Positions 45,406 through 54,304 of a stretch of DNA of 64,000 bases are shown in pieces. Source of the stretch: Clostridium cadaveris (GTDB lineage: Bacteria; Bacillota; Clostridia; Clostridiales; Clostridiaceae); the NCBI RefSeq assembly GCF_020911725.1, contig NZ_CP076620.1:2422501-2486500 (forward strand). The letters are read 5' to 3'. A model generated the notes under the pieces. It saw nothing but the letters and a program-made list of their open reading frames with translations, was not told the DNA's origin and did not search any database. The stretch's first letter is position 1; every line of letters begins with the position of its first letter. The translations under genes and the position numbers were made by a program.

Positions 45406-47406
45406 TTAATTTAGCTCCAAAAGATTGCTGTTTACAAGTATTGAAAAATTAAAAGTCCTTGTTATTCCCCCAAAATCTATCACTATTGTGTTGTCATTAA
45501 GTTCCTTAATAATCCCTTGCCCAAAAGCTTTATGAGTAACAGCATTTCCTATTTTATAATCACCATATCCTATTTCTTCTTTTATGCTACACTCATCAAT
45601 AAAATATGATGGTTTAATGCTCTTTCCTCTTATATTTTTAGGTGAAAATAAATAAAGTCCTTCTATAGCCCTTGTTATAGCCACATAAAATAATCGTCTT
45701 TCCTCTTCTATGTTATTCTCATCCTCTGCACTTCTCTTATGAGGTATATATTCTTCAGAGCAATTTATTATGTAGACATTTTTAAATTCCATTCCTTTTA
45801 CTCCATGTATAGTACTAAGAATTACAGCATCTTCTTTAGAATTCTTAGAATGTTTTTTTAGCTCCTCCTTAACCTCAATCACATGTCCTAAAAACATAGC
45901 TATAGCATTATATCCTTCTAAAGAAGCTCTAAACTCCTCAACTATATCTTCTAAATCACTTAATGCTATTTTAAATTTTAAACTATACTCTCTTAAATAA
46001 TCCATATACCCAAGATCAGTTAATACATAGCTAACAGCACTTTTAAGAGACATCTTATTTAATGCAGCTATTTCTTTAGATAATCCTTCAAAAACTTTTA
46101 GTTGAAACGGAGCCATGTCCTGAACTGTTTTTATTATATTAAAGCAGTTATCTTCGTAAGCATACTTTTTTAATCCATCTAAAGTATTTTTGCTCACATA
46201 TCTAAAAGGTTTATTTATTACTCTTAAAAAACTTGTCCTGTCATATGGATTTAATGACAAATTCAAATAAGCTATTATATCTTGACAAATAAAGTGATTA
46301 AAAAAATTATATTCCTTATCTAGTAAAAGAAACGGCACTTTTTTTCTGATACATATATCTATTATGCTCCTACTTTCAAGATTGGTCCTGTATAAGACTG
46401 CATTACAGCTATACTTCACTCCATTTTTATTATGTTCTCCAACTATATTATCTATTATATACTCCCCCTCTAAATTTTCGTTAACAGGGGTCATATATCT
46501 TATTATTCCATCTTCTTTTTTAAAATAATTTATATTTTTATGATTTCTTAATTTATTATTCTTAATAAGACTTTTAGAAATTTCAACAATATTTTTTTTA
46601 CTTCTATAATTGCAATCTAAATAATATTTTACTCCTCCTAAAAATTCTTTTGAAAAGTTCACCATGTATTGAGGCTTGGATCCTCTAAAGCTATAAATAC
46701 ATTGATCCTCATCTCCCACGACAAAGAGACTATTTTCATTTCTATCTGAAAAAAGCTTCAAAAGATATATCTGTATATCATCGCAGTCTTGAAATTCATC
46801 TACCAAAATATATTTAAATAATCTTTTATATTTTTCTGCCATTCCAGGAGTCTTATCCATAAAATCCTTTACCATAAGCTGCATATCATCAAAATCTATA
46901 AGACTCTCTTTAGCTTTGTACCTCTCGTACTCTTCATAACACTCTTTAAAAATTTCTTTATCTATAGAACTTTCAAATTCATCTATGGATTTAAAACTAC
47001 ATTTAAAAAGAGAGATATTGTTTAATGCTTCTTTTATCTTTTCCTCACCTATATCATCTATATATTTCTCTAATACACTCTTCACTATTCTATAGCTTAT
47101 AGAAGACTCTATTATCTTTATTTCCCCTATTATTCTTGTAAGTATCTTATAGCACAATGCGTGAAAAGTTCCAAAAAAAGGAGTATTTGCCCCAAACTGT
47201 GCTTTATATCTATCTTTCATATTCTGAGCTGCTGCTTTAGTAAAAGTTATAACTATTATATTGTGTGGATTTACTTTTTTATCATAAATAAGATGCGCAA
47301 CCCTGTTTATAATAACCGTTGTTTTCCCAGAACCTGGTGCTGCAACTACTAATACCTTTTTATTTGAAGTCAATATAGCTTCTTTTTGACTCATGTCTAA
47401 TTGCAT
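45406..47406 (-). CDS. UvrD/PcrA-like superfamily 1A DNA helicase
   Basis: 666 residues. Walker A is VVAAPGSGKTTVIINRVAHL (about residue 20) and Walker B YILVDEFQDCD; later motifs are VGDEDQCIYSFRGSKP and STIHGVKGMEFKNVY. The C-terminal 50 residues (VTHKAFGQGIIKELNDNTI) form the small PcrA Tudor-like domain that binds RNA polymerase. It is shorter than PcrA (about 720-740), so it is probably a paralogue in repair or transcription-coupled processes. Monocistronic. Confidence 0.9.
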   Translation of the reverse strand: MQLDMSQKEAILTSNKKVLVVAAPGSGKTTVIINRVAHLIYDKKVNPHNIIVITFTKAAAQNMKDRYKAQFGANTPFFGTFHALCYKILTRIIGEIKIIESSISYRIVKSVLEKYIDDIGEEKIKEALNNISLFKCSFKSIDEFESSIDKEIFKECYEEYERYKAKESLIDFDDMQLMVKDFMDKTPGMAEKYKRLFKYILVDEFQDCDDIQIYLLKLFSDRNENSLFVVGDEDQCIYSFRGSKPQYMVNFSKEFLGGVKYYLDCNYRSKKNIVEISKSLIKNNKLRNHKNINYFKKEDGIIRYMTPVNENLEGEYIIDNIVGEHNKNGVKYSCNAVLYRTNLESRSIIDICIRKKVPFLLLDKEYNFFNHFICQDIIAYLNLSLNPYDRTSFLRVINKPFRYVSKNTLDGLKKYAYEDNCFNIIKTVQDMAPFQLKVFEGLSKEIAALNKMSLKSAVSYVLTDLGYMDYLREYSLKFKIALSDLEDIVEEFRASLEGYNAIAMFLGHVIEVKEELKKHSKNSKEDAVILSTIHGVKGMEFKNVYIINCSEEYIPHKRSAEDENNIEEERRLFYVAITRAIEGLYLFSPKNIRGKSIKPSYFIDECSIKEEIGYGDYKIGNAVTHKAFGQGIIKELNDNTIVIDFGGITRTFNFSILVNSNLLELN

Positions 47407-47475
47407 AAAAAAACCTCTCTTTAAAACCCTTTATCTTTGATTATAGCCATATCTCCACATATATAGCACAAAATA

Positions 47476-47515
47476 TATTGTAATAATTTTGACTAAGTAT
47501 TACAATAAATATAAT
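47476..47515 (+). promoter_or_regulatory. promoter and inverted-repeat operator candidate of pncB
   Basis: TATTGTAATA (47476-47485) and TATTACAATA (47498-47507) form an exact 10-bp inverted repeat with a 12-base spacer. It overlaps a promoter with -35 TTGACT (47489-47494) and -10 TATAAT (47510-47515). The spacing of 15 bases is short, which may suit regulated transcription. The motif differs from the niaX-like palindrome. Confidence 0.5.
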
Positions 47516-47548
47516 TTAATATGCTTAATTTAAGAGGAGATTTGAGAT

Positions 47549-49018
47549 ATGAATAGATTCAACGTAAGAAACGAAAGAAATCTTACCATGTTAGTTGATT
47601 TTTATGAACTTACTATGGGTAACGGGTATTTTGATAATGGAGTTGCAAATAAAATAGCGTATTTCGATATGTTTTTTAGACGTGTGCCTGATGGCGGCGG
47701 TTACTGCATAATGGCTGGCGTAGAGCAGCTTATAGAATATTTATCTGATTTAAAGTTTACTGAAGATGATATAGAGTATTTAAAAAGTAAAAATACTTTT
47801 TCAGAAGAATTCCTTGATTACTTAAAAAACTTTGAATTCGTATGCGATGTTTGGGCTATTCCAGAAGGGAATCCAGTCTTTCCAAGCGAACCCCTAGTTG
47901 TTGTAAAGGGTCCAGTTATTCAAGCTCAGTTCATTGAAACTATGATACTCCTTACAGTCAACCACCAGACTCTCATAGCTACAAAAGCTAATAGAATCTG
48001 CAGAGCTGCTCAAGGAAGACCTGTAATGGAATTTGGATCAAGACGTGCTCAGGGCTATGACGGTGCTATATATGGAGCGAGAGCTGCTATGATAGGAGGA
48101 TGTTCTTCTACTGCATGTACTATAGCTGATGAAATGTTTGATGTTCCTGCAGTGGGTACAATGGCTCATAGTTGGGTTCAGCTTTTTGATAATGAATATG
48201 ATGCCTTTAAATGTTGGGCAGAAACATATCCTGATAACTGCGTGCTTTTGGTAGATACTTATAACGTACTCAAATCAGGAATTCCAAATGCTATAAAAGT
48301 ATTTGATGAAATATTGAAGCCTATGGGTATAAGACCAAAAGGAATAAGAATAGATAGTGGAGATATAACTTATCTTACAAATTGCTGTAGAGAACTTTTA
48401 GATGCAGCTGGATATGAAGATTGTAAAATTGTAATCTCTAACTCTCTTGATGAATATATAATATCGGACGTAATTGCTCAAGGGGCTAAAGTTGATTCCT
48501 TTGGAGTTGGTGAAAGACTTATAACTGCAAAATCGGAACCAGTATTCGGTGGTGTATACAAACTTTCTGCTATAGAAAATGGCTCTACCATAGTACCTAA
48601 AATAAAGATTAGTGAAAATGAAGAAAAAATAACTAACCCAGGATTTAAAAAGATTTACAGAGTCTTTGATAAAAAATCGCATATGGCTATAGCTGATTTA
48701 TTAGCTTTAAATTCTGAAATTGTAGATGAGTCCCAACCTTTAGAATTATTTAACCCAGTATACACATGGAAAAGAAAGAAAGTTAAAAATTACTATGTCA
48801 AAGAACTTTTAGTTAAGATATTTGATCATGGTAAAGCTGTTTATACTAGTCCATCTGTATTAGAAATCAAAGAGTTTTCTCAAAAAGAAACATCAAAACT
48901 TTGGCCTGAGGTTTTAAGATTTGAAAATCCTCATACGTATTATGTAGATCTGTCTAAGGATTTATGGGATTTAAAGCATTCACTTTTACATAACTTATCA
49001 TCAAACTTTGAAGAGTAG
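47549..49018 (+). CDS. pncB: nicotinate phosphoribosyltransferase
   Basis: 489 residues. LTMLVDFYELTMGNGYF, EFGSRRAQGYDGAIYGARAA and VGTMAHSWVQ (the His is the phosphorylated residue in related enzymes) are all in place, as is IRIDSGDI. It makes nicotinate mononucleotide from nicotinate, PRPP and ATP, the salvage entry to NAD. Together with the niacin-type S component at 26395-26922 this suggests the cell takes up niacin. AGAGGAG precedes the ATG. Confidence 0.95.
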   Translation: MNRFNVRNERNLTMLVDFYELTMGNGYFDNGVANKIAYFDMFFRRVPDGGGYCIMAGVEQLIEYLSDLKFTEDDIEYLKSKNTFSEEFLDYLKNFEFVCDVWAIPEGNPVFPSEPLVVVKGPVIQAQFIETMILLTVNHQTLIATKANRICRAAQGRPVMEFGSRRAQGYDGAIYGARAAMIGGCSSTACTIADEMFDVPAVGTMAHSWVQLFDNEYDAFKCWAETYPDNCVLLVDTYNVLKSGIPNAIKVFDEILKPMGIRPKGIRIDSGDITYLTNCCRELLDAAGYEDCKIVISNSLDEYIISDVIAQGAKVDSFGVGERLITAKSEPVFGGVYKLSAIENGSTIVPKIKISENEEKITNPGFKKIYRVFDKKSHMAIADLLALNSEIVDESQPLELFNPVYTWKRKKVKNYYVKELLVKIFDHGKAVYTSPSVLEIKEFSQKETSKLWPEVLRFENPHTYYVDLSKDLWDLKHSLLHNLSSNFEE

Positions 49019-49032
49019 TCTTTATATGAAAG

Positions 49033-49069
49033 GAGTGTATATTGAATTAAGCAATATACACTCTTTTTT
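49033..49069 (+). terminator. terminator of pncB
   Basis: GAGTGTATATTG/CAATATACACTC stem with a 7-base loop and a T6 tail. Confidence 0.9.
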
Positions 49070-49077
49070 CTTTAAAA

Positions 49078-49275
49078 TTATAATGCTAACATATCCTCAT
49101 CATCTGATTCTATAAATAATGATTCATCATTTAATATATGAGAAAAACTTCCTTTAAAGTCATCCCTATCTAAATAAAGTTTGAATGGACATTCTTCCCC
49201 TTTATCATAGAAAGCACAGGTTTTAAAACATTGTACACTTTCTCTATTTGTTGATAAAAAAGGACAATTACTCAT
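49078..49275 (-). CDS. small Cys-containing protein of unknown function
   Basis: 65 residues from the ATG at 49275, which has GGGGTG 6 bases before it. It starts SNCPFLSTNRESVQCFKTCA and continues with a further Cys (EECPFKLYL), giving four cysteines in the first 33 residues (C-x12-C-x3-C-x8-C). This pattern could bind a metal or cluster. The C-terminal half is acidic. Similar small proteins occur in clostridia, but I cannot name the family. Confidence 0.65.
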   Translation of the reverse strand: MSNCPFLSTNRESVQCFKTCAFYDKGEECPFKLYLDRDDFKGSFSHILNDESLFIESDDEDMLAL

Positions 49276-49433
49276 CGTCATCACCCCTGTTCTTATTAAT
49301 TCCCCTGACTACATTATATTAGAATTTTCTAAAAAATCAAAGTAAATAATCAATTCTTTAATATTTTTATTCCTCTATAATAAAAAGACGCAAAACTAAA
49401 GAAGTTATTGCATCTTTTTATATTTATTTCCAA

Positions 49434-50057
49434 TTAAATAAGTCCTAAAAAATTAGTATGCTCCAGAAATATGTTTATTCCTATCAATATAAGAATAATG
49501 CCTCCTATTATTTCAGCTTTATCTTTAAGGAATGATCCACATTTCTTTCCCATCTTTACTCCTATAAAACACATTATAAAAGTTATTATTGCTATTATCA
49601 ATGCTGAGGATACTATAGAAATATTTAAAAAAGCAAAACTTACGCCTACAGCTAGAGCATCAATGCTTGTAGCTATAGCTAACAGTAACAGTTCTTTATT
49701 ACTCACAAGTTTTTCATTATTAACTTTTGAATCAGTATCTTCATCTTTGCTTTTATTTTCTTTATATTCTTCTGGATGTTTTTTGTCTTGCATTGCTTCA
49801 TAAATCATCTTCCCACCTATTATGCTAAGTAAAATTAGAGCAATCCAATGATCTATGCTTGTGATATAATCCTTAAATCCCAATCCCAATGCCCATCCAA
49901 TTGCAGGCATAAGCCCTTGAAATCCCCCCATATAAAGAGCCACCTTTGCTGCATTCTTATTTGTTATTTTTTTCATTCTCATTCCATTAGTTATAGACAC
50001 TGCAAAAGCGTCCATAGATAGTCCAAAAGCCGTTAATATTAGTGATAATAAATTCAT
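49434..50057 (-). CDS. mntP: manganese efflux pump MntP
   Basis: 207 residues from the ATG at 50057, set by GGAG 8 bases upstream; earlier in-frame ATGs are too close to that site. Six membrane helices in two halves, each with the acidic motif: GLSMDAFAVSIT and ATSIDALAVGVSF. A charged loop (KKHPEEYKENKSKDEDTDSK) separates the halves. MntP removes excess Mn2+ from the cell. Its leader has a yybP-ykoY Mn2+ riboswitch and an attenuator, which fits the function. Confidence 0.95.
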   Translation of the reverse strand: MNLLSLILTAFGLSMDAFAVSITNGMRMKKITNKNAAKVALYMGGFQGLMPAIGWALGLGFKDYITSIDHWIALILLSIIGGKMIYEAMQDKKHPEEYKENKSKDEDTDSKVNNEKLVSNKELLLLAIATSIDALAVGVSFAFLNISIVSSALIIAIITFIMCFIGVKMGKKCGSFLKDKAEIIGGIILILIGINIFLEHTNFLGLI

Positions 50058-50079
50058 TTTCATCTCTCCTTTATACAAT

Positions 50080-50134
50080 AAAAAAAGACTTTTAGCACAA
50101 AATAGCTATCAAAAACTATTTGTGCTAAAAGTCT
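50080..50134 (-). terminator. riboswitch-controlled attenuator of mntP
   Basis: On the minus strand GACTTTTAGCACAAATAG pairs with CTATTTTGTGCTAAAAGTC, followed by T7. Its 5' arm begins inside the last riboswitch segment (GUGAGAC), so the two folds exclude each other. Confidence 0.9.
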
Positions 50135-50225
50135 CACCTTGACGTAAATCAATATAAAGCCAGGTTTATTTAAACCAGTATGTTGACTTTATAATCCTAT
50201 AAATATAGGCGGTTACTCCCTTTTA
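50131..50225 (-). promoter_or_regulatory. yybP-ykoY manganese riboswitch
   Basis: Read on the minus strand, it has AAAAGGGAGTAACCGCC at the 5' side, GTCAACATACTGG in the middle and TTTACGTCAAGGTGAGAC at the 3' side, all features of the yybP-ykoY aptamer. The P1 stem (UUAAAAG/CUUUUAG) competes with the downstream terminator, so Mn2+ should switch mntP on. Confidence 0.92.
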
Positions 50226-50308
50226 ATACAATATCTTAACTTTACAATAATCTTAATACTTTAATACTACTATCTTAATAAATTTATGTCAACTCGTTAC
50301 TGCTAATA

Positions 50309-50361
50309 AAAACATAGGAATTATTCTAATACTTTAAAATAAGAGTCCTAGAATAATTCCT
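50309..50361 (-). terminator. terminator of the 109-residue unknown gene
   Basis: AGGAATTATTCTA/TAGAATAATTCCT, 13-bp perfect stem with a 20-base loop, followed by ATGTTTTTA on the minus strand. Confidence 0.8.
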
Positions 50362-50370
50362 CAATTTTTA

Positions 50371-50700
50371 TTATAAATCGCATTTTAAAGTTTTTCTGCA
50401 TGTTATTTCAATAATTTCATTTTGAAATGCTTTTAATAATGCTTTTTCTAAAACTTTTTCAGTATCGAAATTCGCTGCATCAAGACATTGTGCATATACT
50501 TTGTTTGTCTCTCCAAAAGCATTCTTATAAGTTACCACTACATGAGGCTTGTCATACTCAACCTTTTCAACTTTTATACCCCAAGTAATTTGAGCAAAAT
50601 CACCTTTCATTTCAAGCTTTGTCATTTCATTAAGCTTTTTAGTGTCTTCTGCAGCATCTCTTACTATTATTAATTCGTCTCCAACTTTATATTTACTCAT
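50371..50700 (-). CDS. hypothetical protein
   Basis: 109 residues. KVGDELIIVRDAAEDTKKL at the start suggests a small beta domain, followed by VVVTYKNAFGETNKVYAQCL; the C-terminus is helical with two Cys (ITCRKTLKCDL). No membrane segment or signal. GGGGAAAT precedes the ATG. I do not recognise the family; the terminator downstream and clear ribosome site support a real gene. Confidence 0.7.
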   Translation of the reverse strand: MSKYKVGDELIIVRDAAEDTKKLNEMTKLEMKGDFAQITWGIKVEKVEYDKPHVVVTYKNAFGETNKVYAQCLDAANFDTEKVLEKALLKAFQNEIIEITCRKTLKCDL

Positions 50701-50959
50701 TTATATTTCCCCCTATTAGTTAGTTATTTTTTTAACATTCTTTATGTTTTTAGTTTAACATAGTTTTTTAAATTAGTAAATATAATTTTTCAATATTATC
50801 AGAAAATTTTATATAAACTTTTATATGTATATATTACAAATATATGTCTCTATTATAAATTAATATTCCTTGAATTTATTTAAAAGAATTTCATTTTGTC
50901 TTCTATTTATGATAATATGAAATAAGACATAAATTAACCTTAACTAAAGGAGATACTTA

Positions 50960-51835
50960 ATGTTTGGATATGTAAAACCATGTATTCCAGAACTTAAAGT
51001 TAAAGATTTTGAAAAGTTTAAAGCATATTATTGCGGTTTATGCCATAGCATAAAAAAGCTTTATGGAAATCTTCCACGCTTATGCTTAAACTATGATATG
51101 ACATTCCTCGCAATATTATTAGATTCTCTTACAGAGGATTCTATTAATTATAAAAAAATAATTTGTCCCACTCATCCAACAAAGAAAAAATCTCTTGTAT
51201 GCTCTAATTTTGCACTAGAATATAGTGCTCATATGAATGTAAGCTTATTTTATTATAAGCTTTTGGATGATGTTAAAGATGATAACAATTTAAAGAGTAA
51301 AGCTTTAAGTTCTCTGTTGAAGTCTAAAGTCAACAACTACTCAAATGAAATAGGAAGTATAAATCTAGAGATTTATTATGAACTTATGGAATTATCTAGA
51401 TTGGAATCATCCAAAATAACTTCTATAGATGAGATATGTGATCCATTCAGTACCCTTACGGCTGTGGTTCTTTCTTCATACCCTCACTATAATGGCGATG
51501 ATAAAGATAAAAAACACCTTTATTCCTTAGGCTATAACCTTGGGAGATGGATTTATCTAATTGATGCTATGGATGATTTAGAAAAAGATATCAGCGAAAA
51601 CAAATTTAACGCTATAAATGAAGTGTATAACACTGAAAATCTTCCTTTTAGCGATTTCAAATCCTGTATAGCTGAGAAAATTAATTTTCTTCTTATAAAT
51701 TGCGGATCAGAATGCCTATATCATTTGGAAAAGCTTCCTCTACAGAAAAATAAAGACCTACTACTCAATATAGTTCATTTAGGAATAATGGAACAAACAG
51801 AACGATTAACTAAAGGAGTGATACATAATGACTAA
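50960..51835 (+). CDS. DUF5685-like conserved protein (all-helical, Asp-rich motif)
   Basis: 291 residues. It opens [17 protein letters not shown] and continues [18 protein letters not shown], with a CxxC and further Cys. Then [15 protein letters not shown] and later [20 protein letters not shown]. These acidic helices look like the Asp-rich helices of trans-isoprenyl synthase folds (phytoene/squalene synthase), an idea based on pattern only. It is first in a three-gene operon, overlapping a DnaJ-domain gene by 8 bases. AAAGGAG precedes the start. Function unknown. Confidence 0.75.
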   Translation: MFGYVKPCIPELKVKDFEKFKAYYCGLCHSIKKLYGNLPRLCLNYDMTFLAILLDSLTEDSINYKKIICPTHPTKKKSLVCSNFALEYSAHMNVSLFYYKLLDDVKDDNNLKSKALSSLLKSKVNNYSNEIGSINLEIYYELMELSRLESSKITSIDEICDPFSTLTAVVLSSYPHYNGDDKDKKHLYSLGYNLGRWIYLIDAMDDLEKDISENKFNAINEVYNTENLPFSDFKSCIAEKINFLLINCGSECLYHLEKLPLQKNKDLLLNIVHLGIMEQTERLTKGVIHND

Positions 51836-52427
51836 CCCTTATGAAGTACTTGGAATAAAAGAAGGGGCTTCTCAAGATGAAATCAAAAAAGCCTATAGAG
51901 AACTAGCAAAAAAATATCATCCAGACCAGTATGGAGATAATCCATTAAGAAATTTAGCAGAAGAAAAAATGAGGGAATTAAACGAAGCTTATGATTATCT
52001 TTCAAAGAATTCTGCTTCTAATAGCAGCTATACTTCTGGTAATTATGAAACTAGCAGCGGATACGGTGATTTTAATTCTATAAGACAAGATATACAGCGC
52101 GGAGATTTATCCTCTGCTGAGTACAAACTAAGCAATATTTCTAATAAGAATGCAGAATGGCACTACCTTATGGGCGTAATTTATATGCAAAAGGGCTGGC
52201 ATGATGAAGCTTACAATAATATATCTCAAGCTAACCGTATGGACCCTAGTAATGCAGAATATTCTCAGGCTTTAAACTTTTTAAATAGGCGTACCCAAAA
52301 CTATAGACAGAGTTATTATGGTACTCGTGGTAATAGTGCCAATAACGCATGCGACTGCTGCAGCAACCTTATAATTGCAGACTGTTGTTGTGAATGCATG
52401 GGTGGTGACTTGATTTCTTGTATTTAG
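51828..52427 (+). CDS. DnaJ-domain protein with TPR and Cys-rich tail
   Basis: 199 residues. A J domain at the N-terminus (residues 1-66) has the HPD tripeptide in KYHPDQYGD, so it should stimulate an Hsp70 such as DnaK. A Ser/Tyr-rich linker is followed by a TPR-like helical pair ([19 protein letters not shown]) and a final Cys-rich segment ([19 protein letters not shown]). The zinc-finger domain of true DnaJ is missing. Translation is coupled to the DUF5685-like gene. It may recruit Hsp70 to that protein (inference). Confidence 0.88.
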   Translation: MTNPYEVLGIKEGASQDEIKKAYRELAKKYHPDQYGDNPLRNLAEEKMRELNEAYDYLSKNSASNSSYTSGNYETSSGYGDFNSIRQDIQRGDLSSAEYKLSNISNKNAEWHYLMGVIYMQKGWHDEAYNNISQANRMDPSNAEYSQALNFLNRRTQNYRQSYYGTRGNSANNACDCCSNLIIADCCCECMGGDLISCI

Positions 52428-52439
52428 AGGTGATTGAAT

Positions 52440-52937
52440 ATGATTAAAAGCAGTAAAATTGCTCGTGGAGGACTGTATACTGCATTAACAATACTAATTC
52501 TATATATATGCAGTATAGCCCCTACAAACAAGCTTACACTTCTTGCAGTAGCATCTGCTATTATACCACTTTCCATACTTACTATAGGTATTAAATACTC
52601 TTTTGCAGTTTATTGTGCCTCAGGACTTTTAGCTGTAATTTTAGGTTTAAATGCATCAGCAGTAAACTACATATTGCTATTTGGAGTATATGGATTTATA
52701 AAATACTATGTAGAAGCTTTAAGAAAACCGGTTCTTGAAATTCTATTAAAACTTATATTTTTTATATGTTCTGCAGGATTACTATACGGTGTATACAGCC
52801 TTTTAGGGCTTCCTCTTAACTTTGCTTTAAACATCTTTATATTGTCTCTTATATATATAGTTTTTGCTTTTATATATGACTATGCATTGACTATTATAAT
52901 AAATTTTATAGATACAAAATTTAAAGGTAGAGTTTAG
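52440..52937 (+). CDS. conserved membrane protein, third gene of the DnaJ operon
   Basis: 165 residues from the ATG at 52440, with AGAGGTG before it. Five or six hydrophobic segments, starting ARGGLYTALTILILYIC, and a basic end (KFKGRV). It resembles the small ECF-like or DUF2232-like membrane proteins, but I cannot assign it. It follows the DnaJ gene by 12 bases. The three genes probably form one unit. Confidence 0.7.
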   Translation: MIKSSKIARGGLYTALTILILYICSIAPTNKLTLLAVASAIIPLSILTIGIKYSFAVYCASGLLAVILGLNASAVNYILLFGVYGFIKYYVEALRKPVLEILLKLIFFICSAGLLYGVYSLLGLPLNFALNIFILSLIYIVFAFIYDYALTIIINFIDTKFKGRV

Positions 52938-52952
52938 AACTCTACCTTTTGT
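52923..52952. terminator. bidirectional terminator between the DnaJ operon and the thioredoxin gene
   Basis: AAAGGTAGAGTT/AACTCTACCTTT, 12-bp stem with a 3-base loop that is the TAG stop codon of the plus-strand gene. Confidence 0.85.
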
Positions 52953-52953
52953 T

Positions 52954-53436
52954 TTAAATAAGAATCTCTAAAAGATCTTTCTCTATTAGGTCATTGTATC
53001 TACCTTCTCGATATTCATCTACATATATTCTCTTTTTCTCTAAAGGAGCTGACGCAATCTTCTCTTTTATTTCTTTAGGAATTTCAATATATACTCCTTT
53101 GGGATTCATTTCATCATCGAACACTAAAATACTAGGTATTCTAACCTCTCCAACAGCTTCCTCTAAAAAATTTCTATTGTCTTCTTGATCCTTTATTCCA
53201 AATACATGAAGCTTTATTAATGAATTTTCTTCTTCAAGTCTTTTTATAAAAGGCAGTGTTGCAGTGCAGTCTTTGCAATATCCCTCTGTAAATATCAACA
53301 CTTGTCTTCCCTCTTTAAGCTCTTTAATACTTTCCTTAGCTCCTATTGATAATTCAGTATTACTATATCTTTCCCTAAGCTCCTCCTTATTCTTCATGTA
53401 CTCTTCAAAAGATAAACCTTTTTCTAAATTTATCAT
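52954..53436 (-). CDS. thioredoxin-family protein
   Basis: 160 residues. An N-terminal helical extension (residues 1-42) is followed by a thioredoxin fold with the active site EGYCKDCTATLPF (CxxC near residues 54-57) and the cis-Pro loop VRIPSILVF. No signal peptide, so cytosolic. It probably reduces disulfides or peroxides through a partner. The perR gene lies divergently upstream, which suggests but does not prove a redox-stress role. Confidence 0.82.
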   Translation of the reverse strand: MINLEKGLSFEEYMKNKEELRERYSNTELSIGAKESIKELKEGRQVLIFTEGYCKDCTATLPFIKRLEEENSLIKLHVFGIKDQEDNRNFLEEAVGEVRIPSILVFDDEMNPKGVYIEIPKEIKEKIASAPLEKKRIYVDEYREGRYNDLIEKDLLEILI

Positions 53437-53704
53437 ATCATCACCATCCTCATAGATTAATTTTAGCTTATTATAAAAAAAAATTAAAGACAGTTTTCAC
53501 CGCCTTTAAATTAAAATAATTGAACATGGATTGATATAAAATTTGTTAATTTCTTAACAGCCTAATTTAATTTTATCAGATATTATTAATAATTCAATAC
53601 ATTTTTCGGAAAAATTATATCTTTTTTTCTTAACTCATTTTAAATATCACTTTTTTCTATATTTTCAATATATTTTTTTAATTATATATATTACTCAATA
53701 TTCT
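53437..53704. other. AT-rich spacer between thioredoxin gene and perR promoter
   Basis: A 268-base stretch with a short A/T-rich run and no open frame or stable hairpin. It should hold the promoter for the thioredoxin gene. Confidence 0.5.
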
Positions 53705-53733
53705 TTGACAAATAATAATCCTTATTATATAAT
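53705..53733 (+). promoter_or_regulatory. perR promoter with Per-box-like inverted repeat
   Basis: Consensus -35 TTGACA (53705-53710), 17-base spacer and -10 TATAAT (53728-53733). ATAATAA-TCC-TTATTAT fills the spacer, close to the PerR box but with a 3-base instead of 1-base centre. Autoregulation by PerR is likely. Confidence 0.7.
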
Positions 53734-53762
53734 ATAAATATCTAATAATATGAGGTGAGAAT

Positions 53763-54170
53763 ATGGATAATATTACAACTATTTTTAAAGAGAAAAAACT
53801 AAAATTAACTCCTCAAAGAATAGCTGTTTATAAATATCTTCAAAGTACCAAAGAGCATCCTTCTGCTGAAACCATATACAAAGCTTTACAGGAAGACTAT
53901 CCAACAATGAGTCTTGCAACTGTATATAAAGCACTAAAAACTTTAGTTGAAGTAAATTTAGTTCAAGAGCTAAATGTAGGTGAAGGTAACTTTAGATATG
54001 ACGGTAATGTCGGGAAACATCCACATATTCAATGTGTAAAATGTGGCAGAGTAGATGATATAGAAGGCATATGCTTTGATAAGCTTAACAAAGAAGCTGC
54101 TGACCATATAGACTATGATATTTTAAGTAACAAAGTATATTTCTACGGAATTTGTCCTTCTTGCAAATAA
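53763..54170 (+). CDS. perR: Fur-family peroxide regulator PerR
   Basis: 135 residues. The winged-helix N-terminal domain has KLTPQRIAVYKYLQST and MSLATVYKALKTL. The C-terminal domain has HPHIQCVKCGRVDDI and the CPSCK end, giving two CxxC pairs for the structural zinc. PerR senses peroxide by iron-catalysed histidine oxidation and represses stress genes. GAGGTGAGA precedes the ATG. The promoter carries a Per-box-like repeat. Zur and Fur are less likely from the sequence. Confidence 0.85.
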   Translation: MDNITTIFKEKKLKLTPQRIAVYKYLQSTKEHPSAETIYKALQEDYPTMSLATVYKALKTLVEVNLVQELNVGEGNFRYDGNVGKHPHIQCVKCGRVDDIEGICFDKLNKEAADHIDYDILSNKVYFYGICPSCK

Positions 54171-54182
54171 TCTAGCTTTTAA

Positions 54183-54231
54183 AAGAAGTCCTATTAATCT
54201 TAATAAAGTTTAATAGGGCTTCTTTTTTTAT
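54183..54231 (+). terminator. terminator of perR
   Basis: AAGAAGTCCTATTA/TAATAGGGCTTCTT stem (one G-U pair) with a 14-base loop and a T7 tail. Confidence 0.85.
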
Positions 54232-54304
54232 ATGAAATTATTCTCTTGTTTATAAAGGCATGGATTATTAAATTCTCTCATATAATTTAATGGGGGTGTA
54301 TTTT

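Noticed and set aside
47476-47507. NiaR box before pncB
   Set aside because: The inverted repeat lacks the GTGT...ACAC centre and does not match the niaX-like palindrome.
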